From NCBI RefSeq assembly GCF_016545825.1, contig NC_052618.1:50666331-50730330 (forward strand): a stretch of DNA of 64,000 nucleotides, read 5' to 3'. This DNA comes from Eucalyptus grandis (taxonomy: Eukaryota; Streptophyta; Magnoliopsida; Myrtales; Myrtaceae). A program made the translations under genes and the position numbers. Shown here one piece after another: positions 47,767 through 60,535 of the stretch. The notes beneath the pieces were generated by a model. It ran no database searches. It saw only the letters and a program-made list of their open reading frames with translations, and was not told the DNA's origin. Positions within the stretch are counted from its first letter, which is position 1, and every line of letters begins with the position of its first letter.

Positions 47767-49303
47767 CTCTTTGGTAACATTCTCGAAAATAACTTGTAAT
47801 GTTCTTTTGTTCCTCGAAACAAAAAACGAATAGAAATCTGTTTGGTGAATTTTTTGTTTTCGGGAGTCAAAATCCATTTTTTTGTTCTCGAGAATAGATT
47901 TGGAACATAATCAATAAAAAAAAAAAGTCATTTCTTGCTCTCGGGAGTAATTTCTAGAATCAAGTCTATTTTTTTCTTTTCTCTTCTCTTTCGCTTCTTC
48001 TTTTTCCTTTTCTTCTTCTTCCTTTTGACCGCTCGTTGGCTTTGGCCATGGTCAATGACTAGTCAACGAGGGTCAGTGACTAGGGGTGTGCAAAATACCG
48101 GGAACCGCCCGGACCGCCTAGAACCGGACCGGAACCGCCCGGAACTAGTGGTTCCTAAGGGAACGGGTCCGGTTCCCGGTTCCAATTTTTCGGAACCGGT
48201 GGGTACCGGTCCGGTTCCCGGTTCCATGGGCGAATCCGCCCACCCGGACCGGACCGGAACCTTTTTAATATTAAAAAAAAAAAATACTAAAAGAAACCCT
48301 AGATTAGATCTCATCTTCTCACTCCCTTCGTCTTTGATTCTCTCTCTCTTTATCTCTTTTTGGTTCATCCTAATCTTATTGCCATTTCGATTCCTCCCCG
48401 AGCATCGACCCCGCTGCCGCTGCTATTCGCCCCATTGCGTCGGCCACCACCCGCCACAGCTGCGGAAAATTGTTTCGCGACTGTTCTATGTTGAAAACCC
48501 GACCATAGACCTCCTCCCCTCCTTCCTAACTCATAGACCCGACGGTTCTATGTTGAAAACCAAAATTGTTTCGCATCAAGATCGATTCCATGGATCCACC
48601 TGGGAACCGGACTGGACCAGCGATCCGATTCCCGGGTGGATCCATGCAACAAACGGATGGATCTCGGTTCCAATTTTTCGGAACCGGTCCTTAGCGGGTG
48701 ATTCCCGGTTTTAGGTCGGGAACCGCCTGCCCGGACTATGCACACCCCTATCAGTGACCTTGTTGGAGCATTGCTGGCCCTGGCGATGCCGAGCCATGGC
48801 GAGGCTTAGCCTCGCCGGCCAGCATGAGATTGGGCCTCGCTAGGCCAACGTGAGGTCAACCTCACGCTGCCTAGACTAGTTGCTTGGCGAGGCTCACTTG
48901 GCCATTATAGGGCTTGGCCTCGCTAGCTTGGCCACCACGAGCCTTCCGTGATCTCGCCGGTCCTTGCCCTAGCCTAGTAAGGCTTTGGCGAACTTGCCAA
49001 ACCTCACCCTACCGATCCTCAGCCACCACCGTGGCTGGTGACCGGTCACAAATAAGAAGGAAGAAGAAGAAGAGAAAATGAAAAAGAAAAAGAAAAAAGA
49101 GAAAAATATAATAAAATTTTAAAAAATTAAAAGAAAAAAATGAAGAATCTTACTAAACGCATTTCTATCCAAAGAATAGAAATTTTGTATAGTTATCAAG
49201 TGTGTTTTTTTGTTCAGTAATTGTTTTCGGAAACAAAATTAGAAAAAAATTATTTATGATAAAAAATTATTCTCAGAAATAGAGTCGTTATCAAACGCGT
49301 CCT
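47767..49303. mobile_element. Fold-back TIR element, family 2 (copy c), carrying a nested hAT-like element
   Basis: Orthologous to 21381-22205. Ends CTTTGGTAACATTC and GTTATCAAACGCG. The core contains the 48081-48750 insertion. An 82-bp tandem duplication of the right end follows. Confidence 0.7.
48081..48750. mobile_element. hAT-like non-autonomous element
   Basis: TIR TAGGGGTGTGCA / TGCACACCCCTA and a perfect 8-bp TSD TCAGTGAC (48073-48080, 48751-48758), the hAT signature. Subterminal regions on both sides are packed with GGAACCGG / CCGGTTCC palindromes. The middle is unrelated, with no transposase. The unoccupied site lies in the unit 1 copy at 21679-21686. Confidence 0.9.
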
Positions 49304-49413
49304 AAAAATTGTCATGCAATTATTTCTCAAATCATTTATGATAAAAAATTATTCTCAGAAATAGAGTTGTTACCAAACGCGTCCTAAAAATTGTCATACA
49401 ATCATTTCTCATT
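49250..49413. repeat. 82-bp tandem duplication at the MITE right end
   Basis: Two copies of a block with ATTATTCTCAGAAATAGAGT and CAAACGCGTCCTAAAAATTG, differing at a few positions. Unit 1 has only one copy. Confidence 0.8.
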
Positions 49414-49453
49414 TCGACCTCACAAAATCCAACATGGGCCCCTTGACGCGTAC

Positions 49454-49695
49454 TGTAACAACCTCGACCCCACTGTGTAATATTGTCCACTTTGAACACT
49501 AAGTCGTCACGGTTTGAAAACATGTCACACAGATTAGAGGGATCTAAGCCTTATAAACTAGCGCTAGGACTCCCCCCTAAGGGATGTGGGACAGGAGACG
49601 CACCCTTGCTCGGGCCATTACACTCTCCTCGCCCATATACTGCCGATGTGATCCTAGTCCATCCCTTTGTACTGCCCCAGGTCTGGGTCGTCACA
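49454..49695. mobile_element. Small solo LTR
   Basis: 242 bp, TGTAACAACC...GGTCGTCACA, with TSD CGTAC at 49449-49453 and 49696-49700. The unit 2 counterpart near 28905-28915 is uninterrupted. No family assigned. Confidence 0.8.
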
Positions 49696-50981
49696 CGTAC
49701 CCCACCACAAGCCACAATCTCCACTGTCCTCTTGTGCCGCATTGACATCCTCAGTGTCGGCTCGAGAGGGCAAGGTGGTGATGGACGAGCAAGCGATGGT
49801 AGAGGCAGGATCAAATGGCATGCGGCGCGTGAGGATGGTGGAGATTGTGGCTAGTTGTGGGGTGCGTATCAAGGGGCCCTTACTGGATTTTGTGAGGCCT
49901 GATGAGGATGACGATGTGGTGGAGGATGATGATGAGCTGAAACTGGAGGCATTTGGGAGTGGAGCTTATGACTGAGGTTGATGATGAGCTGGCACTGGTG
50001 AGGGCCTTGCTTAAGAGCAAGAGTCATTTGCTAAAGATGAATTCTTTTTGGAAAAATGCCAAAGGAGAGACAAAAGAGAGTGGCGTATTGGCGTTTGATA
50101 GAAAAAGAAATTTTTGGTTCGAAAGGCAGCGTTATCTAAAATCTCATGCATACTCTGTTGGATGTTAGATAATTCATATAAAATTTAATGCGGAAATTCA
50201 TAACAAATCAAGGATCTTTGATCTTCATGATTTTCACGAATAGATGAAGACATACTTTTATCCATAACGTTACGCTTGATGATGATCGTTGTAACAAATC
50301 CAAATAATTCGAATCAAATGAAGAAATCCGATTTCTCTCCCTTAACCCACTAAACCTTAATGTATTCAATTGATGGAGGAGAGAATATGTTCTTTTAGTT
50401 ACTGTTGTTCGTTGTGGGTGGAGAGAGGACCGGACTCTTTTATACGTTCGTTAAAAATGTGCCTTCCATCAAAGCGATATACCATTTCGTTTTATTAGAG
50501 TTGTACCTTCTCATAACCAATATTATTTATAGCATTTCAATAATTATTAAACCATATAATAAATCACATAATATGGGTCACAATAATTCTTACATTCTCC
50601 CACTTGGCCCATATGATTCTCCTTTCATGGTTTAATAAAGACTATAATGTGCACAATAAGATTATGTTATAAAATTTCATTAAATTGGCAATCATATAAT
50701 AATCACAATTAAGTAAAGAAAACTAATGCGAGTCATAGCGGTTATATGTCATTAATCGACATAGTCCCTTCTATGTACTACAACTATAGCACTTTACTTA
50801 ACATGATCCATAAATGAGAAGTACGGTAATAGTCCAACCATAATATTTCTTTAGAAACTATCATGTTTAACATTCATCTATTTCCATAATGTATACTAAA
50901 TAGAAAACATGAAATATCAGAAACATGTAAGTGAGCTCAAAGTGTCAAATACATAAACTTAATACAATCATAATACAAACA

Positions 50982-53900
50982 TTAATGACGTCCAATAATG
51001 CCCATCCTTTCAACATGCTCATTAAATGTTTTGGGCGGCAATCCTTTTGTTAAGGGATCTGCGATCATAAGATTGATGCTAATGTGCTCAATTGACACTC
51101 TTTGTTTCTGAACTTCTTCTTTGACAGACAAGTATTTGATCTCCATATGCTTAGCACCCTTAGAATACTTGTCGTTCTTAGAGAAGAAAACTGCTGCAGA
51201 GTTATCACAATGAATTTTCAGCGGCTTGGCAATACTGTCAACGATCACAAGCCTTGAAATAAAATTCCGCAGCCATAATCCATGAATTGTGGCCTCAAAG
51301 CATGCCACAAATTCAGCTTCCATAGTGGATGCAGCAATAACCGACTGCTTCGCACTCTTCCATGAAATTGCCCCTCTAGCCAGAAGAAACAAGTAACCAA
51401 ATGTTGATTTTCTTGTATCGGCACATCCGGCTAAGTCTGAATCTGAATATCCAATCACCTCAAGATGATCAGATCTTTTATAAGTGAGCATATGATTCTT
51501 CGTTCCTTGCAAGTATCTAAGAACTTTCTTTGCAGCTTTCCAATGATCCATTCCAGGATTACTTTGATACCTACCCAGCATTCCGACAGCAAAACTGATG
51601 TTTGGTCTGGTGCAAGTTTGTGCATACATTAAGCTCCCCACAATAGATGCATAATGAATATTATTCATTTGTTCTCGTTCCAATTCACTTTTCGGACATT
51701 GCATAAGGCTAAATTTATCACCTTTCTGAATTGGAACTATTCCCGCTGAACATTTACTCATATTAAATCTCTCTAAAATTTTCTTAATGTAGGCTTTTTG
51801 AGACAATCCTAATAATCCTTGTGATCTATCACGAAATATTTCTATTCCTATCACATATGTTGCCTCTCCCATATCCTTCATTTCAAAATTCTTAGAGAGA
51901 AATTTCTTGGTTTTATGTAACAAACCAAGATCATTAGCAGCAAGCAAAATATCATCAACATACAGAACTAGAAAAATAAACTTGCTCCCACTAATCTTCA
52001 TATATATACACCGATCAACGGTGTTTTCCTTAAATCCAAATGAAGTTATGGTATCGTTAAACTTAAGATACCATTGTTGGGAAGCTTGTTTAAGTCCATA
52101 TATCGACTTCTTTAATTTACATACCATGTGTTCCTTTCCTTTAACTGAAAAGCCTTTGGGTTGGTCCATATAAACCTCTTCTTTTAAATTCCCATTAAGA
52201 AATGCGGTTTTTACATCCATTTAGTGTAACTCCAAGTCATAATGAGCCACCAAAGTCATAATGATTCTAAGTGAGTCCTTCTTAAAGACTGGTGAAAATG
52301 TCTCTTTATAGTCAATGCCTTCTTTCTGAGTAAAACCCTTTGTAACAAGTTTGGCTTTATGTCGTTCAATATTGCCTTTTGAGTCGCGCTTGGTCTTAAA
52401 GACCCATTTACACCCGACCTTCTTACATCCTTTAGGCAATTCAATAATATCCTAAACTTGATTTTGATGCATGGATTTTAACTCTTCTTCCATGGCATTA
52501 AACCATTCATTAGAATCTTCACATTTCATGGCTTGGGAAAATGAATCTGGATCATTTCCAATTCCTAAGTCAATTTCTGACTCTTGTAGATAAATCATAT
52601 AGTCATCAGAAATAGCCGACCTCTTTTCTCTTTGAGATCTCCTTAATGCTATTTCTTGTGACTCGACCATTGGAGGTTCATCATTGACATCTTCATTATC
52701 GAGTGTTTGTTCATTAATTTGTTGTTCTCGATTATTGTTAGATTGTACTATAATATCCTACCCTTACTTCTTGAATGCAAGCATCACGCATTCTTTCACT
52801 CCCACTAATGTCACCATTCTCAATGAACCTAGCATTTCCAGATTCAACAATTCTTGTACTATGATTAAGACAATAAACTTTATACCCTTTGGATTTCTCT
52901 GCATAACCAATGAAATAACCACTGGTCGTTCTTGAATCCAATTTCCTTTCATGTGGATTGTAAATTCTTACTTCTGCTTGACAACCCCAAACATGCAGGT
53001 GTCGTAAACTAGGTTTCCTTCCCGTCCACAGTTCAAATTGAGTCTTTGGAACTGCCTTACTAGGAACCCTATTTAATAAGTATATAGAAGTCTTTAAAGT
53101 ATACATTCACAAAGACAAGGGTAAAAATGAATGACTCATCATACTCCTAACCATTTCCATTAAAGTACGGTTACGTCTTTCTGCTACACCATTTTTCTTG
53201 TGGTGTACCTGGCATTGTGTATTGAGCACAAATGCCATGTCTTTCAAGGAATTTAACAAATGGACCTGGACATTATCCCGATTCATCATATTTTCCATAA
53301 TATTCACCGCCTCTATCCGATCTTACTATTTTCACCTTTCTATCTAATTGTCTCTCAATCTCTTTAATATACACTTCAAGTGCATTCACTGATTGAGACT
53401 TATCATGCAGTAGATAAATGTAACCATAATGTGAAAAATCATCAATAAAGGTTATGAAATAGCTTTCCTTACCAAAAGATGGAACATCAAAAGGACCACA
53501 TATGTTATTATGTATAATTTCAAGAAGTTCTGTGCTTCTTGTGGCACATTTCTTAGTGTGCTTTGTTTATTTACCTTTAATACAATCAATACACACTCCA
53601 AGGTCAGTAAAATCCAAATTTGGAAGAATTTCATTTTCACTAATTTTGCATTCTTTCTTTGGATATATGACCCAACCGTTTATGCCACAAGTAAGCAGAA
53701 TTTTCATTCACCAAACTTCGTTTAGTGCCAACATTATGATGCAAGGTCATTAATGTCTCAACAAAAGTATTATCAAGTTTAAATTTGTAGAGACCATAAC
53801 ATAAAGTTCCAGTTCCAATAAGAGTATCACTCTTAAATAGACTGAAAGATTCAGATCCAAACTTACAATAAAATCCCGCCACATCAAGTCTTGGCAAAAA

Positions 53901-54990
53901 AACTAAATTGCGAGAAAATGTAGGTACATAAAGGGTTCGAAACAAATCCAAATAATGTCCAGTATCTAAGATCAAACGATAAGTGCCAATGCCTTCAACT
54001 GGAGCTTTGTTTCTGTTCCCCGTAATCACATAACTTTTATTTGGCTTTATAGTTTGGATCGTAAGAAATCCTGCATCGTATTTGACACATGAGTGGTGGC
54101 ACCAGAATCAATCCACCAAGTATTATAAGGAACTTCAGTAAAGTTTGATTCAAAACATACTAAAGCACAAGGCTTACCTTTCTTTTCGAACCAAGCCTTA
54201 CATTTCAAACAATCTTTCTTCAAGTGTCTAATTTTGTTGCAAAAATGACACTTAATAAGATTGTGTTTCTTCTTGTGGATTTGAGAAGCCTTTGAAGAGT
54301 CATTCGGGGACGTGTAGTCCTTTCTTCTTGCTCCTTCCACCTTTCCTCTTAAAATTCTTTCGAACTTCTTGATGACTTGAGAGATGAACAGAATGAGTCT
54401 TTTGATTCTTTATCCTTATTTCCTCTTAAACTAGCATACTGACCAATTCGTTTACATTCCACTTATCCTTTATAGTGTTGTAATTCATTTAAAATGACCC
54501 ATATTGCTCATGAGGCAAGGAATTAACTATAAATTGTACTAAAAAGTACTCATCTACATTTATTCCCAAAGTCCTTAATTTTGCTGCTAAATTCGTCATC
54601 TCAAGTATATGCTCATGCATGGTACGCGAACCATCATATTTCATGGTGGTTAGTGTACTCATCAATGTACCAGCAAGTGACTTATCAGCAGTTTGAGAAC
54701 GCTCTTCCACAAATTTCATAAATTCCTTAGCATTGTTGGTCTTAGGAAGAGAAGTCTTTAAGTTGTTTGCAACTGTCATTCGCATAAACATTAAGCTCAG
54801 TTTGTTCGATCTTTCCCAAGCTTTATGGAAAGACTTTTCATCATTGCTACTTTCATCAGTAATAGCAGCTGGTTTCTCAGCTTGAAGTGCTAAATCAAGA
54901 TCCAGGACACCTAAGTGAAACTGGACTTGTTCACTCCAATCAGGAAAATTTATCCCATTGAATAAGGGAACAGATGAGGCGTGCGAATGG
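50982..54990 (-). pseudogene. Copia gag-pol polyprotein, interrupted
   Basis: Minus strand, N to C: gag (about 54490-54990; WERSNKLSLMFMRMTVANN, then EQYGSF and a stop); a CCHC zinc knuckle CHFCNKIRHLKKDC (about 54215-54255); protease WWIDSGATTHVS (about 54085-54120); GAG-pre-integrase YLWHKRLGHIS and the integrase core (52740-54030); reverse transcriptase, with CKWVFKTKRDSKG (52221-52439) and DVKTAFLNGNL to the catalytic YVDD (near 51960); then RNase H with STMEAEFVACFEA and ADPLTKGL up to 50982. The last 412 codons are open, but stops or shifts occur at the end of gag, around the zinc knuckle, within integrase and before the RT core, so it is not autonomous now. Confidence 0.9.
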
Positions 54991-55739
54991 AGTGAAACAA
55001 GTACAAATACTGCAAATGTGCAAGAAAATACTCATACATTAATGCTTTGAGAATATCACCTAATCAGATTCAAACTAAATTACACATGCACATCATAGTT
55101 CTCTTTTGGGCGATCCTATGATATACAAATATATATAAACCATAATGATGCTAATAACTTTTATTTGATAATTGTAAATATATCTTATTAAAATTTATTT
55201 GTTATCTTTGGATATACAAACAAATTTAACAAATCATATTAATTATCAACCACCATGTTCATGAATTATAAGAAAATAATTAACCTTTGGGTTAATCCCT
55301 AAGTTCTTATAATAAATGAACTTCAATATACCCATAACTCCAATAATGATATAAAACATATCAATTTCATATATAGCATCAATTAATCATGGGTAATTGA
55401 ATAAAATAATTTACAATATCAAAAATTCAAAAGACTTCAAGGTTCGGCCACTTTGGTGACTAACAAACCATTCATAATATGAATTTTCAATATTGTAAAA
55501 TACAAATATTTACCAAATTTGCACACAATGACAAAAACTTAATCAAAGTATAAGGGAAAAATCATAAAATCATAATTCCATAAGGGTAGAACCATAAAAT
55601 TATAATCCATGGGCAAAATGGTAAATAATAAGCAATGGCAGAATCGTAATTATAAATTAAACAGGGGCAGAACAGTAAATAACCATCAAAGGGAGGGCAA
55701 AACGGTAATTAGGAGCCTCGGGAGGGGCAAAATCGTAAA

Positions 55740-55975
55740 AGTCCGCTCGGGGACGTCAGGCACGTGCCTTCGTCCTCGGCGGGCGCATGCCTCGCACGCG
55801 CGCGTTCGGCGCGTGCACGCACCTGCAACCGTGCGGGAAGCCCCCGCGCGTGGATCCCACGCGCGCAGCGCTTGCGCGCGCGTGACGGCGCGTGGCGCGT
55901 GGGTTCCACACGCCTGCAACTGCAGCCCGCGCGTGGATCCCGCGCGCCTTCTTCCTCGCGCACAGATGTGATTTT
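55740..55975. other. CpG-dense block in the copia leader
   Basis: An island of GCGCGTG / CACGCGC units, including two copies of GCGCGTGGATCCC, in the untranslated leader between primer site and gag. Base composition is far from the AT-rich surroundings. Overlapping frames on both strands are artefacts of composition. Confidence 0.7.
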
Positions 55976-57177
55976 TTACCGGTTTTTAGCCGTTCCGCCG
56001 CGGTTTCGCCGCCCGTTCCTTCTCCGGTAGCCCATTCTAGACACAAATAAAATAATGGGTTTTGAAGAGCATGCCGGCAAAATCACATGGGTCCAAGTTT
56101 CGGCGAAAATGACCAAGAAATTGGCCCCAAATCAAACCAAAGTTTCATAACACAAAACCTCCACCACCGCCGCTTCCGCCGCTCGATTAGCCTTCGGCGA
56201 ACACCAATATACCGGAAAAACTCATGGCTAATGTTCCTCATGGCAGTAGACGGTGTGGGTCCGAAATCAAGCGGTGGGTTGCCGGATTTTCCCCGGAACC
56301 GGCGAGTTTCTTACTTGCCCTCAAAATTCCGAATTTTTCCATTTTCGTCCATTTCCACTTGTGCACAGTAACTTTTCTTCACCATTTTAGTCCATGAAAA
56401 ACGTTCCATCATTCGGATTTTCTTTAACAGAACCTTCCAAAACATTTCAACAACAACAAATGCTACGAACAGGATCATTCAACAAATCATCATACATAAA
56501 TCATAATATTTCTTTAAACGGAAAAATCATGCGATCATAAATCAAATGCTCTGATACCAACTGTTAGATAATTCATATAAAACTTAATGCGGAAATTCAT
56601 AACAAATCAAGGATCTTTGATCTTCATGATTTTCACGAATAGATGAAGACATACCTTTATTCATAACGCTATGCTTGATGATGATCGTTGTAGCAAATCC
56701 AAATAATTCGAATCAAATGAAGAAATCCGATTTCTCTCCCTTAACCCACCAAACCTTAATGTATTCAATTGATGGAGGAGAGAATACATTCTTTTAGTTA
56801 CTGTTGTTCGTTGTGGGTGGAGAGAGGACCAAACTCTTTCATATGTTCATTGAAAATGTGCCTTCCATCAAAGCGATATACCATTTCGTTTTATTAGAGT
56901 CGTACATTCTCATAACCAATATTATTTATAGTATTTCAATAATTATTAAACCATATAATAAATCACATAATATGGGCCACAATAATTCTTACATTGGATT
57001 CATATGTTGTTAATAATAGGTGTAGACAAAGCTTGTGAGAGATTTCCATTTGGACATAAATAACACAATTCGTACAATCACTTAATACATAAAACGACAG
57101 TCACTTAATACATTAAACCGAGTGCATGAAAGCAATAAGACCAAAATAGAAAAAAGAATCTAACAAAACAGAGGAAA

Positions 57178-58671
57178 TTATTCAAAACGCCACACGAGCC
57201 CCAGATTGCGAATACCCCGGGAAGTGTCAGGCCAAGACCTCTCTCTGGCCTTCATGAGCAAAACCCTAGCCCAGGCCACCCACGCTTCCCAGGACATCCT
57301 CTTGTCCCAGGGGCTCCCCCACCCCAGCAGCAGCCGCAGCCCGGCCTCAGCCTCCCTCTCCGCCTCCTCGTACCGCCCTTTCCCCAGGCACAGCTGCCCC
57401 AGCACCACCCGCGGCTCCCCGACGAATGGGTTCTTCTTGATGCTCTCCCTCAGCTTGCGCTCCACCGCGTCGTAGTGCTCGGCCCCTCCGGACTTGCTCG
57501 CCTCGCACACCGCTTCCCAGTACTTGTCCCTCGCCTCGATCTGGTCCCCCGTGTCGAGGACCCGTGTGCAGGAGTCGAACACCGGTGGCAGCACCAGCTC
57601 GATGTCCTCATCCCGCTCTTCTGATGGCAGCTCGGAGTCCGCATGGCTTTTGCTCTTCTTCCTCTCGAGCGTGAAGAGCTCTTCCTCTCTCGCTACGAGC
57701 ATGTAGACCGCGCCCATCCTCGATATCAAGTTCATCCAGAGCCCGGGCTTCCCGTCCCCGGGCCACAATGCCCAGAAATTGTTCCCGGTGAACTCCAACC
57801 GTCCGTCGCCATTCTCGAACAGCATGTCCTGGAAAGTAAATGGTTTCAGTTTCTCACCATAAGAAGGCTCGAACGAGGTGAGAATTCACACAGAGAAGCT
57901 CGAAATAACCGATTGGCTCATTTGTTTATAGTAGTAATATTTCTCATCAGCAACTGTAACGAGTGACAGATCCAAGTACAATGACAAGACAACCGTTACC
58001 TGAAACCCAAAAAACTGGTCGCTGAAATCGGCCATGGCCATCATCAAGAAAACTGCGACCACCCTCCTTGAGACGAGCACGTCCTCTCCGGTCTTTCTGT
58101 GCTTCACCTTTATCCCCTTGGCTGGCAACAGCGACTGGACCTTCTTCCGCCATGTCTCGTCACCTTTGAACGCTCCATTCTCCCTGGCGTTCTGGAGGGA
58201 CATCTCTGAGAGCTTCAGGTTTTTAACGAGCTCTGAGTCGTCATAGTGGGAGAGCAGGTCATTGTGGATAAGGGTCGGCCATGGGACGATGCAGTAGAGG
58301 TGGATGAGGCGCTCAGCGGCATTGCCGACGAAGCTGCGGACGACATCACGGCTGGTGTTGGGTTTGAAGATGGCCAGGTTGTCGGAGGAGTTGGAGTAGG
58401 CAGAGTGGTAGAGACCGCAGAGGCAGACGGCTTCAGGGGCCTGCCAGAGATGGAGGATACGATAAATGTCGACCAGATGCTCAAGGAAGCTGGCATTTTT
58501 GTGCCAGCACTCCCCGGCACCGACCGAGCGGAGGGTGGCCACAAGTGAGGGGAGGCGTGGATCAACGACCTCGAGCTCGCCACGCAGGAAGGGTCGCGCG
58601 GCATCGAGGAGGGCTTGGAGGTCCGCAGTGGCAGGAGGAGAGACAGATTGTGGTGGTGCTGTGGAGGCCAT
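57178..58671 (-). CDS. DUF6817-family protein with TPR-like C-terminus (intact, two exons)
   Basis: The only intact gene in the window. Exon 1 is 58000-58671, 224 codons from ATG (MASTAPPQSVSP). A 171-bp GT-AG intron spans 57829-57999, phase 0 (FFGFQ / DMLFEN). Exon 2 is 57178-57828, ending NLGLVWRFE and a stop. The product is 440 residues. Residues about 20-230 carry the DUF6817 region, with FLRGELEVVDPRLPSLVATL, GECWHKNASFLEHLVDIYRI and FHSAYSN-like LYHSAYSNS; an HxxH-like pattern recalls HD-type folds, but function is unknown. Then comes GNNFWALWPGDGKPGLWMNL. Residues about 320-430 form two TPR-like helices pairs (KLRESIKKNPFVGEPRVVLG, GKGRYEEAEREAEAGLRLLL). An upstream ATG at 58788 is rejected because it overlaps the TATA box. 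Two decayed paralogues lie upstream in the array. The family is known only as plant proteins of unknown function. Confidence 0.82.
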
Positions 58672-58786
58672 AGGGTTTGTCGAGAGAGAGAGGTGATGGA
58701 GTTTAAGTTTGGATTGTTTGTGGAAGAAGAGAGACCGATGGGGTAATAAGGTTTTCTTGTGAGCAAGAGTTTGTGTTTGTTGAGAC

Positions 58787-58793
58787 ATTTATA
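58787..58793 (-). promoter_or_regulatory. TATA box of the intact DUF6817 gene
   Basis: TATAAAT on the minus strand, 116 bp upstream of the ATG, predicting a start of transcription near 58757-58763 and a leader of about 90 bp. The equivalent site in both pseudogenes reads TACAAAT. Confidence 0.65.
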
Positions 58794-58871
58794 GCATTCT
58801 TTTGGAGGAGTGTGTGGTTGCTACTGGACTTAGCTAAAGATCAAAGATCGAAATGAGAAAAAAAATGTTAT

Positions 58872-60534
58872 AATGGGATCCTTATCAGTAATAAGAAGTT
58901 TGTAAAATAATAATTTTGAAGGATATTTTAGTTTGCTTTTGTATCTGCTTTCGGTTCACTAGTAATTTGATCACAGGCCATGCGCTTGTTACCGGTATGA
59001 GACATAAAGATTCATTTCTCGGGTGTTTATGTTGATGGAGGAAATATATTTGTGGACACATAGTTCGATAACTCAATTACATAAATACTACATTGAATTT
59101 ATACTCTAACTGATAGCACAAAAAATTATTATGCGAGCACAACTAATCTCAAAATACATAAAGAATAGATTACTTTTAATTATTGAATATACTTGCTATG
59201 ATTAGAAATTAGAGTTGGTGGTAAATAATCATTTATACCGATGGCAGTGATTATATTTTTCCAGTACCCGCATTAATCTAATTTTCTCCGTGTCAATAGA
59301 CACGAGTATAAGATTTTTATTTATTTTTTATTTATTGTAGATTTAGGATAAAATTATCTTAAATAGACTAGCGGTAGCGGGGATATGAGGTACAAAATCA
59401 ACAGCAGTGTTGACGATATGTGAAGAGTTTGTATTTTTGTGTGGACTCAATGCGAATTCTACTAGTTTTTAACAATATCAGTTTTCGTATGGAATTATGC
59501 GGTTTCGTGCAAATAAAAAAAAAAAGGGTTCTTTGCTTGCAGGTAAATCCCAACAAATGCTAGCAAGTGTAAAAAAACCGTCAGTTAAAAAAGAAAAGAA
59601 AAAAAGGAAGGTAACTTATCACCTAGATAACCACAGGGAAATTACCGACATTTTTATGAAATTATCAATTTTTATGATAGTTTGCGAGTTATCAATTTTT
59701 TTATTATATTATCAGATTTTATTCTTAAAATTTACCAATGCTTTGCATTTACAAGTTCTAATATGTTCTTATATGAATTTACCAATCTAAGTTAGATTGA
59801 TTTATAAAAGTTGGGAACCACTCTAATTGAGATTAGTTTCTTAAAAAAAAAAGTACGCAATTATAAAAGTTGTTGAGCAACAAGGCAAATTAGCTTAAAA
59901 AATAAATAAATTTAGGAAGCAACTAAAAAAAAAAAGGCTAACCAGAAACTAGTTCTTTTAAAGTTTACTAATAAATTGGCGAGTTGGATGACATATGATA
60001 ATTGGTGGATGTACATGTTTGTAATTTTTTGTGCTATTAAATCTAAATTAATAGAAATTCATGAAGAGTAAATTTGTAATAAATATATTTGATATGAGGT
60101 TTTTGATGATATGGTAAGTTTATCATAAGTATATCAATGTAGAGTTTTCGATGGTAAAAAAATTAATCTAGGGTAAAGTTTATCATAAATATATTAATTT
60201 GAATTTTTTTGCTTATTGTACAATATTGGCATCGTGCTTGGTGACCCTAAACCGGAATTCTGTCCTTTTTGTCAGGAGGGATGCAGTAATTCTAGTCCAT
60301 TCCCTCAAAATATATATGAAAGAAGTGAAAGGTGCTTTGGCACGAGGCCCCCAAAAGATTTACATGGATCCACCGGCACGTGTGAACTGTAGCATAGCAT
60401 GAGACGGAAAATGACTCAACAAAAAAACAGAGAGTAAAAAGTGAGGCCATGTGTTCACGATCAACCACTACAGTCTCTCAACCATTTCTCGGGAAATTAA
60501 TCCCTTTTATGGCCAATTTTCAACAGCGTAAAAG
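58872..60534. other. Intergenic DNA
   Basis: AT-rich. Homology to units 1 and 2 upstream of the gene fades near 58960. Short frames are not convincing. I see no mobile element with clear ends. Confidence 0.45.
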
Positions 60535-60535
60535 T

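Larger units (their letters stand above)
28737..49415. repeat. Segmental array, unit 2 (heavily inserted)
   Basis: Direct counterpart of unit 1, enlarged by five separate insertions beyond the LINE: 29974-33213, 39613-43006, 43593-47750 with its own nested MITE, 48081-48750, and duplication of the right MITE end. Subtracting these leaves about 9 kb, close to unit 1. Confidence 0.85.
50163..56993 (-). mobile_element. Full-length Ty1/copia retrotransposon, mutated
   Basis: 6831 bp, minus orientation. LTRs 50163-50594 and 56562-56993 are both 432 bp and differ at about 19 positions by eye (about 4%). TSD TTGGA at 50158-50162 and 56994-56998. The primer site, TGGTATCAGAGC on the minus strand, is at 56548-56559; the polypurine tract AAGTGGGAGAA at 50595-50605 adjoins the 3' LTR. 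Coding order gag-protease-integrase-RT-RNase H is the copia order. The 1.5-kb leader includes a CpG-dense block. Confidence 0.95.
49418..57040. mobile_element. Fold-back element, unit 3 copy, split by a copia element
   Basis: Same acidic-peptide arms as 28749-29410. The outer left arm is deleted: sequence jumps from ATTTCTCATTTC to GACCTCACAAAATCC. The left arm carries a 242-bp solo LTR and the distal right end is displaced by the copia insertion at 50163-56993. Confidence 0.6.

Noticed and set aside
47935..48714. 259-codon ORF across a fold-back element and hAT-like insert
   Set aside because: It runs across two independent mobile elements and has no known domain.
55609..56371. Plus- and minus-strand ORFs in the copia leader
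   Set aside because: Composition-driven frames in untranslated leader opposite or upstream of gag; no domain.
57206..57966. Plus-strand ORFs across the intact DUF6817 gene
   Set aside because: Antisense shadows of exon 2 and the intron.
58672..58788. 39-residue N-terminal extension starting at 58788
   Set aside because: The upstream ATG overlaps the TATA box, so it would lie before the expected transcription start.
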